Positions 56,526-64,000 of a stretch of 64,000 nt of DNA are shown here, one piece after another. Location of the stretch: contig CM029644.1 of NCBI GenBank assembly GCA_017311315.1, forward strand, positions 25,625,606-25,689,605, written 5' to 3'. Source of the DNA: Dendrocalamus latiflorus. Lineage: Eukaryota; Streptophyta; Magnoliopsida; Poales; Poaceae. The notes beneath the pieces were generated by a model. That model was not told the origin of the DNA. It searched no databases and saw only the letters and a list, made by a program, of their open reading frames with translations. The position numbers and the translations under genes are program-made. The number at the start of each line of letters is the position of its first letter. Positions within the stretch are counted from its first letter, which is position 1.

Positions 56526-57751
56526 CTACAGTCCGTAAGGACAAGCCACCCCAAGCTCTCCCCGCAGAGCTGAAAACCTCGAACTGTCCAAAGGCTTGGT
56601 GAAGATGTCAGCCAACTGGTGGTCACTCTCCACAAACTGGAGCACTATGTCACCCTTCTCTACATGGTCTCTAAGGAAGTGAAAGCGAATATCAATATGC
56701 TTGGTCCGAGAGTGCTGCACTGGGTTTTTAGCAATGTTAATCGCAGAAGTGTTATCACAAAAGAGTGGAACACTGTCTATGACCAACCCAAAGTCCCGCA
56801 GGGTCGAGGCTATCCAAAGCACCTGGCTACAGCAGCTGGCTGCAGCAACGTACTCGGCCTCTGCGGTGGACTGCGCAACACCGGACTGCTTCCTCGAAGA
56901 CCAAGAAACGAGAGAAGTGCCAATGAATTGGCAAGTGCCAGAAGTGCTCTTCCTATCTATCCTACAGCCGGCAAAGTCTGCATCCGAATAGGCTCTCAAG
57001 GAAAGACAAGAAGAGGAAGAGTACCAGATACCATAGTCAATGGTAGCTCGAAGGTACCGAAGGATGCGTTTCACCGCCTGGCGGTGAGATACGCGAGGAG
57101 AAGCCTGAAACCGGGCACAAAGACACACAGCAAAGTGTATGTCCGGTCTCGAGGCGGTGAGGTACAAGAGGGAGCCGATCATACTCCTATACTCCTTCTG
57201 ATCAACTGGCTCGCCATCCTCATCTGGGTCAAGATAGGCCGAAGAGGCCATCGGAGTTGACACCGGCTTACCATCACTCATATCGAAGCGCTTCAGGAGG
57301 TCTCGAGTGTACTTGCCTTGATGCAAAAATGTACCCTCCCGGGTCTGCTTAATTTGGAAGCCAAGGAAGAAACTCAACTCGCCCATCATGCTCATCTCAA
57401 ACTCCGAGCTCATGACATCGGAAAACTGGGAAACAAGAGCATGCGAGGAGCCGCCAAAGATGATGTCATCGACATAGATCTGGACGAGCAGAAAGTCATT
57501 TCCATGTCGGCGAATGAACAAGGTCTTGTCTACTCTACCCATCTTGAAACCATGACTCAACAAGTAGGACTTAAGCCTCTCATACCAAGCTCTCGGGGCC
57601 TGCTTAAGTCCATACAATGCTTTGGAAAGCTTGAAGACATGGTTAGGGTATTTGGGGTTTTCGAAACCAGGAGGCTGTCTGACATAGACTTCTTCCTCAA
57701 TGAACCCATTAAGGAAGGCACTCTTGACGTCCATCTGGTACAGCTTGAAAC
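56526..57751 (-). pseudogene. Ty1-copia reverse transcriptase (C-terminal part) and RNase H
   Basis: The frame continues from the solo-LTR insertion point. It contains the reverse transcriptase motifs MDVKSAFLNG, LYGLKQAPRAWY and the catalytic YVDDIIFG. RNase H follows, with SDADFAGC, KSTSGTCQF and STAEAEYVA. It ends at a stop at 56526. All key residues are visible and the frame is open for over 400 codons, so it was intact when the LTR inserted. It is the C-terminal half of the polyprotein whose N-terminal half is at 61692-63601. Confidence 0.9.
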
Positions 57752-57756
57752 CCTTA

Positions 57757-60700
57757 TGTCAGACCCAGATTTTTCAATCCGAATCTTACTGTGTTTCACT
57801 GCACTAATCCCTGGATCAGTAGTTAGTGCACACAGGTACATTGCTGAATCATTTCATACATCGCATAATCAACCATTATATTACATAAACTGAAATACAC
57901 CACGTCGGGTGATAGAGTTTACAAAAGGGGCCGACTAGGCCAATTGTCATTATTACAAACACGCACAGCGGAATTATAACAAAAGTAAACCCAAAACCAC
58001 AGGCAAGCGACTGGAAGGTACTGTGTGCATTATATGTCACTAGCTCACTAGTAACATACGTGCACACAACGCCGAAGGTCCACTTGTCCATGTTCAACCA
58101 TCGTAGCCTACGCCTTAGTTTCCGTCATCGCCCTTCTCCTCTGTAGCAGGAGCTTCTTCGTAGGCATAATGGTCTTGTATTCCTGCATCTGGATTTTTGT
58201 TGCAAAGGCGAGCGTGAGCACTCCGACCCCGTGCTCCACGAGCCAACACGCCTAATGCAATAACTAACATGTATGGCTATTCAAAAGATGGTTCGAGTTC
58301 TTTTATTTGCAGGAGTGCTTTTGAATACAATTATATACAAATTTCCTAAGACCTAGCATTTCATAAATGACTGAGTTTTTAAAGAAATACTCATGTATAT
58401 CAGTGTTACAGAATCCATCCACCATTACATGGCTTCCGCACCATATATCTTCTTTCAGCGTTATAGCCGCTTAACCTACCACTGGGACGACACCCAGGAA
58501 AATTTCCAAAATCAGAGCAGTCCGTCGCTCTGCACTTTTCATTCCCACCATCTTTTATTTGTAAACAGAACTATATCTGGTTAAGTTTTCCATGTCTGCC
58601 CTTGACCGTGGGCACGGCTATTCGAATAGTTTTGACTCTGCAGAGTTTGTACACTTTCACCACAAGAGACAATCAACTCATTGCCCCACACGATTCCTTA
58701 GTCATGTGGTTGAGCAGACCACCACAGTGACTTTTCAAAGTATCTAGACCCTTTTGTCATCTCACCCCATGGGAGACTGCCCACTTGCGGTGGGTCCCAT
58801 ATGTTGCACGGGATGTTTCCCACAGCTACTAGCGTACGGGCTCCACTCCCCTCTGCGCTAGCACGACTGGGAAACTTCACCCTCCACTCGGTGTCCCTTT
58901 AGGCCTTCCCTTGCCCCTGCATAATTACTTCTCTCCCCCTATTAGTGAGATGAGTCCAGGGTTTTCGATAAATCTACTTAGCCAAGTTGTATTTTACAGA
59001 CTTGTGGTTGTACTGTTTTACACGGTTGACATGACAAGATTCGGTCCTTAGGGTTATCTAGGCGGTCTATCAATAACTCATTTTGTGCTTCCACTGCACC
59101 ACATATTCACACTCAATAACTCACGTTGTGCTTCCACTGCACCACATATTCACACACTCAAACTAGACCGCCCAGATATTTAAGCATGTGGGGATTTTTC
59201 AGGAATAGAAAATATTGTGTTCTCCTTCTACAGTCATTCCATCCATGACTGTCCCAAAATGTTAAGATACTTTGCAAATGTTGTTGTCGAGGTACAAGTA
59301 CCCTATCTAGTTAACTTTATTCAGCGGTGCAATAAATATATGGACTTACTTGCAAAACTATATTAAATAAGATTTACTAGGGCGACAATGCTCACATGTT
59401 CAAGTTTGGCAAGGAAATTAATATGAACAAATAACAATAACAGGGCATAGCTAACTTGCTGAAATTTAACATAACATATCTCAAATAATTGCATGCACTT
59501 TGTTAATTTAAAAGGAAATAACTTTGCAAAAACATGGGTTCAATATGATCAAAAAGTGTTGACTCGCCTTGGTCACAGTGGTCGGAATCTGGATTTTCTG
59601 GTGCTTCTTGTGCTGCCTCGAATTCTTCCTCTTGAGCCTCGTAAGCTATTTTAGCGTACGCCCAAAATTTGTACAAAAGAAAAGCAGCGTATCAAATCAA
59701 ATAACACCAAAAATCCAATGAACTCTAAAAATTATGATTTCAGTTCCATTGGATAGATTTTGATTTTAGATGAATTTAGAAATTTGTCTCATTCAATTTG
59801 GAGTTAAAATGAATAAGTTATGATTATTTGAAGTTCTCAGTTTGAATTAATTCTGGAAAAATATGAAATGTCTGACATGTGGGGTCCACTGGTATTTTCA
59901 GATTTATTTTAAACTTCTCTTTATGTTCTGTGCTACTGACATGTGGGTCCGGTTACTGTTCATGGGGTCCACCTGTCAGCATGGCTGGGTACAGATGCGC
60001 CACTGACCAATGGGGCCCAGTGGTCAGCGAGCCGCCTCGGTCACAGCGGCCGACAAGTGGGGCCCACCTGTCAGTCTGCGGGAAAAACCAAAAGAAATGC
60101 TCAACCGCGCGCGCGGAGCGGGGCTCGAACACGCGACGCGGGAGCAGGAGGGAGAAGAGATTAGCGCTGGAAGCCACTCGGTCGCCCGAGCGATGCTTAC
60201 CCTATAAGGGCAAGTAATCCCTTTGACGTCGCTCTGGGACGGAGCCGGGCAGAGGAAGTCGAAGACGGCGGTGGCCGGCGGCGAGGGATGTCGGAAGGGT
60301 TCGGGGCTGCGTGATATACAGTCCTCGTGCGATGGCGATGACGTTGGTGTAGATGTCCGGGGTGGAGGAGCACGGTGGCGGGCCGGCGGCGTGCGACGGC
60401 GGAGGCTCGGGGAAGCTGTCGACGCCGGCGATGCTCAGGCGACGGAAGGTCCGGTAAGGGAGGGGGTTGGCTTCGCCTGGCTCCCACGCAGCTCTGGGAG
60501 CGAGGAGGGGTTCGGGGATGGCCGGAATCGGCGGCGGCCCGGTCGCCGGAGCTCGGAAAGAAGAAGGGGGCCGGCGGCGAATTGAGGCGCTACGGCGCAA
60601 TTGCGGCAGGGAAAGGGGAGGAGGGAGTAACGCGATGCGTTTGAAACACACCGGCGCGGCTTTTATAGCCGGGAGAGGGGGACGCGCGGCGGGGCATCTG

Positions 60701-61686
60701 CAGCCTCCGCCTTGTTCCGCTGGCGGGGGGGGGGGGATGAACCAAATCTCCGTCGAGATTGCGCGGAAGAGAGAGGTAACGAGGTTCTCTGCATTTGCCC
60801 GCGAGGTGAGAGAGGGAGGGGAAAAGATCAGCTGCGGCCAGCGCGAGAGAGAGCGAGCGCGAGGGGCGCGGCCGCGTGGAGAAGAAAGGGAGGAAGGAGA
60901 AGGCGCTGACAGCTCGGGCCCACTGGCCAGCGGGAGAAGCGCGGGTGGGAGCGGGCCACCGGTCAGCGGGGGGGGGGGGGGGAGACGCACGCGGGAAGCG
61001 AACGGGCCGGATGGGCCGGACGCGCATCGGACGGCCGAGCGAGGAAGAGCGGCGGGCGTTGGATGGCGCAGGCGGGCGACGTGCCGCGCATCTGGGCCGG
61101 CCAGGTGGCGGCCCAAGAGGTGGGGAAGGCGGGATGAGAGCGACGACGTGGGCGGCATCTGGCCGTCCACGCGGCGGCCGGAGGGTGGCTGAATTTCCGA
61201 TTTTTCCAGATTTCAATTTCTTGCTTTTAGGAAATGCCAGAAAATTCTAATAATGTCAGAAAAATATGAAAATACCACCAAAAATTTAGGAAAAATTCCC
61301 AGAAGCTCATGAGGACCTTCTGGAATTAGCAAAATAATTCCAACTATGGTTGACATTTAATTTATTTGATTTCCTTGCTATGTATAGCTGGACGCACATA
61401 TATATATATATACATATGAATTCATTCTTAACAACATCTTTGTTTTTGCTTACCACATTTTCTAGGGAAGATACTTTATGCTTATTTTCATTTCTCCCTC
61501 ATTATTTTATGGATCATCTTTTCAGATTCTTTATGTGATGCTCATGTTTTATTATTTTATATGCTCTTTTCCTCTTTGGAAATCCTTTATATTTGCAAAA
61601 AGCCAATAAACTCCAATTCAAATAAAAAGCAATAAAATAATCCAAAAACTCCATAATTTATTATTTATATTTTTCAGGCTGTTACA
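57757..61686 (-). mobile_element. Solo LTR (3930 bp) of a gypsy-type element
   Basis: TGTAACAGCC...GGTCTGACA on the minus strand with an exact 5-bp duplication CCTTA (57752-57756 and 61687-61691). No internal genes are present. Its general plan (similar termini, GC-rich section, phrases such as GTGCACACAG) resembles the LTR of the 44430 element, suggesting a related family. Long G runs occur at 60725 and 60969. Frames of 200-320 codons in the GC-rich section (60200-61220) match no known protein and look like chance. Confidence 0.92.
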
Positions 61687-61691
61687 CCTTA

Positions 61692-63601
61692 GAAGCTGCA
61701 AAGGCAAGCAGAATTCTAATGGCCTCAAGTCGAGCTACAGGGGCAAAGGTCTCCTCGAAATCCAGACCCTCAACCTGGGAGAACCCCTGAGCTACCAGTC
61801 TAGCCTTGTTTCGAATAACCACTCCATCCTCGCTCTGCTTGTTTTTGAACACCCACTTAGTCCCAATGACATTGTGACCTCGCGGGGGCTCGACAAGCGA
61901 CCAGACCTTGTTTCTCTCGAAGTTTTCTAGCTCCTCATGCATGGCATTGACCCAAGACTCATCGGAAAGAGCATGAGAAACATCCTTGGGTTCAAAGGAG
62001 GCAATGAAAGCAGAATGGAGACAGAATTGAGATAAGCCAGATTTTGAGCGGGTAACACGCTCGAACAGGTCTCCAATCATCTGCTCAGAGGGATGCCTTT
62101 TCTGGATATGTCGGGGAGGTCCAGGATGAGATGAAGAAGCGGCCTCTACCTCGTGAGCTGACGAGGTAGGGATAGAGCCACTAGCTCCAGAGGAAGCAGA
62201 AGGCATTGGCTGGTCACCTGGAGGTGCGGTGGAAGACGGCACCTCAAGGAGTGAATAAGGGACTGGATCGGGTAGACAACCCTCATCTCCATCGTCCTCG
62301 TCATCCACGAAGATGGTCTCGGACTGCTCTAAAGAACCTGAGATATCAGGCCTAGTCCCCGGACTGGCCTCGTCAAAAGTCACCTCACAGGTCTCTACCA
62401 ATTTGCTAGACTCGCAGTTCCAGACCCTATAAGCCCGCGAAGAAGTCGAGTAGCCTAGAAAAATACCGTCACAGGAACGTGACTCGAACTTGTCTAGGTT
62501 CCCAGACTTCAGAATGAAGCACTTGCAACCAAACACACGAAAATGAGAGACGCTGGGCTTTCGCCCGTATCTCAACTCATAAGAAGTGCGGTGCAAGTGT
62601 GCCCGAAGAAAAACTCGATTTGAGACATGGCACGCGGTGGCTATAGCCTCAGCCCAAAACTTCCGCAGTGTAGAGTACTCATCAAGCATCGTCCTGGCCA
62701 TCTCGACCAAGGTACGGTTCTTTCTCTCCACAACGCCATTTTGCTGTGGGACGTGTGGAGAGGAGAACTGGTGCTCTACACCTGTCTCACCACAGAAACT
62801 CTCGAAGTAGGAATTCTTGAACTCCGTGCCATTGTCACTGCGGATCGCTCGTAAGGCACCCGGGAGCTCAACAGAAAGCCTACTGAAAAGACCTCGGAAA
62901 TGTGAAAACGTCTCATCCTTCGAGGCTAAGAAAAACACCCAAGAATACCTCGAGAAGTCATCGACCACAACAAGAACATACCACTTCCCTCCGGCTGACT
63001 GCACTCGAGCTGGTCCGACTGTGTCCATGTGGAGCAGCTGTCCCGGTGCATCGGTCATGGTCACTGTGACCGGAGGGTGAGAAGCGGCAACCATCTTGCC
63101 GTGCCGGCATGGAGCACAAACAAGGTCTTTGACCATTTTGAGCTTCGGCAGACCACGAATGAGGTCGTGGCCGCTAACTCGGGTCAAATGGTCAAATCCG
63201 ATATGACCAAGTCTCCTATGCCAGAAAGAGAGGTCGCGGGACTCAGAAGCAACTAAACACCTGAGAGGATCACCAGAAGACTCAAAAAAATCAGCACGAA
63301 AGATCCTCCCATAACGTGAAATCCCGCAAACTAGACTACCCGAAGAGTCAAGAATTTTGCAAGCATTTTTCTTAAAACTCACCTCATAACCGTCATCGGT
63401 AAGCTGAGAAACCGAAAGCAAATTATAACGCAGCTTACTAACCAAGGCAACATCTCTCAACAGAAACGAAGCATCTCCGAAGGTGATCGTCTCATCACCT
63501 GGAGCACGGGCTAGGGAAGAGAACCAACGGGAGTCTCCGGTCATGTGTCGTGAACACCCGGAGTCTACAAGCCAAACCTCTCCCTTCCCAGCCCGACGAG
63601 C
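61692..63601 (-). pseudogene. Ty1-copia protease, integrase and N-terminal reverse transcriptase
   Basis: The frame begins after a stop at about 63600. The protease active-site motif WLVDSGCSRHMTGD is at 63575-63535. The integrase zinc finger (HRRLGHIGFDH ... CAPC) follows. The integrase core has MDTVGPARV, IRSDNGTEF and QQNGVVERKNRT. The linker is serine/proline-rich. The first reverse transcriptase motifs are WVNAMHEEL, GTKWVFK and FEETFAPVARLEAIR. It is cut at LLAFAASK by the solo LTR. A stop codon between gag and pol is known in SIRE-type elements, so that separation may be natural. Confidence 0.9.
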
Positions 63602-63606
63602 CTAAG

Positions 63607-64000
63607 TCAAACAGAGAGTAAAGTCTCAGTACTGGGGTAAATCAAGAGTGATTTTGGCACCCAATACTGAACAATACGTCGAGCAGATGAAGTAGTCAAG
63701 CACGACCGACCTCTATCTACCCTACGCTCTCTGTCACTCAGAAAAGCAGATGGTCCACGAGTAGACCTAGAGCTGTTGCTGGGTCCGGCTGCTACAGGCA
63801 AGCGAGTCGGAGCACTGGCAACAGGCTGAACACGCCGCGGGTAGCTGTCTCGACGGGGGAAACGAGAAGTACCCTCAGGACGGCGGAAGTCACGACCAAG
63901 AGCAGCATGAGGACGAAAACCAGAAGACTCAGAAAAACCAAGTCCTCGATGCTGCCCAAACCCATCAGAAGACACAAGCCTAGACCTCGTGCTGGCCTTA
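63607..64000 (-). CDS. gag: Ty1-copia gag, C-terminal part (continues beyond window)
   Basis: An arginine/serine/proline-rich gag tail enters from the right edge and stops at 63607. It contains the phrase QYWVPKSLL, typical of copia gag ends. The frame differs from that of pol, so pol expression would need a frameshift or a mutation has occurred. Confidence 0.75.
   Translation of the reverse strand, partial: KASTRSRLVSSDGFGQHRGLGFSESSGFRPHAALGRDFRRPEGTSRFPRRDSYPRRVQPVASAPTRLPVAAGPSNSSRSTRGPSAFLSDRERRVDRGRSCLTTSSARRIVQYWVPKSLLIYPSTETLLSV

Larger units (their letters stand above)
42656..64000 (-). mobile_element. SIRE/Maximus-like Ty1-copia element with two nested insertions (5' end beyond window)
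   Basis: Read on the minus strand: gag end (64000-63607), protease-integrase-first part of reverse transcriptase (63601-61692), a solo LTR insertion, rest of reverse transcriptase and RNase H (57751-56526), a long 3' region with three GGGGGAG purine tracts, then a 3' LTR interrupted by a gypsy element. The LTR terminus is ...TTCGGTCCTACA at 42656. The LTR start is uncertain, perhaps TGTCAACAACC near 55466. A TATAAAA box on the minus strand is at 44176-44170. The assignment rests on domain order (integrase before reverse transcriptase) and LTR-end style. Confidence 0.85.

Noticed and set aside
60202..61216. Several overlapping frames of 200-320 codons in a GC-rich block
   Set aside because: They lie in a solo LTR, overlap on both strands, are proline/arginine/glycine-rich and match no family; expected by chance at high GC.

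Overview
This is nuclear DNA from a plant, almost certainly a grass. The evidence is plant-type Ty1-copia and Ty3-gypsy retrotransposons primed by initiator-tRNA-Met, FAR1-type Mutator and hAT transposons, the plant-specific DUF4220/DUF594 family, and dense nesting of elements. I cannot name the species. Nearly all of the window is transposable elements of different ages. The only clearly intact host gene is a DUF4220-DUF594 membrane protein at 12440-14659 (-).

Layout. 1-2000: 5' LTR, primer-binding site and gag of a SIRE/Maximus-like copia element, truncated after gag. 2275-2878: inverted-repeat element. 6040-9690 (-): DUF4220 pseudogene, split by a 1.6-kb TRIM/LARD-like LTR element (7675-9287; 99/105-bp LTRs; TSD GCATC). 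9736-11735: truncated copia with a 521-bp LTR. 12179-18262 and 20331-27099: two copies of a segmental duplication. Copy A holds the intact DUF4220 gene. Copy B lost the 5' half of the gene and was then hit by an apparently intact FAR1-type MULE (20948-25497; 9-bp TSD). 27716-31216: hAT element with 8-bp TSD and a twice-frameshifted transposase. 32300-32610: mitochondrial DNA insert with a trnfM-like sequence. 33684-36837: second MULE (9-bp TSD) that splits a tiny signal-peptide gene on the minus strand. 39239-39890: AT-rich higher-order repeat. 41225-42155: duplicated block with two long (TA)n tracts, one MITE lying between them.

42656-64000 is one nested stack, all on the minus strand. A SIRE-like copia element, whose 5' end lies beyond the window, carries a 3.93-kb solo LTR in its reverse transcriptase (57757-61686; TSD CCTTA). 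A 9.43-kb chromovirus-type gypsy element (44430-53859; TSD GCAGC) sits in its 3' LTR region. The gypsy LTRs are almost identical, so it is young. It has an ORF0 ahead of gag and an in-frame deletion that fuses gag to RNase H-integrase.

The most noteworthy items are the apparently complete FAR1 MULE, whose empty site is preserved in the paralogous copy in the same window, the old mini-LTR element, the gag-RNase H fusion element, the split secreted-peptide gene, the NUMT, and a GTGGTCGTA motif that recurs in unrelated elements. I found no prokaryotic-type operon, CRISPR array or cellular rRNA gene.
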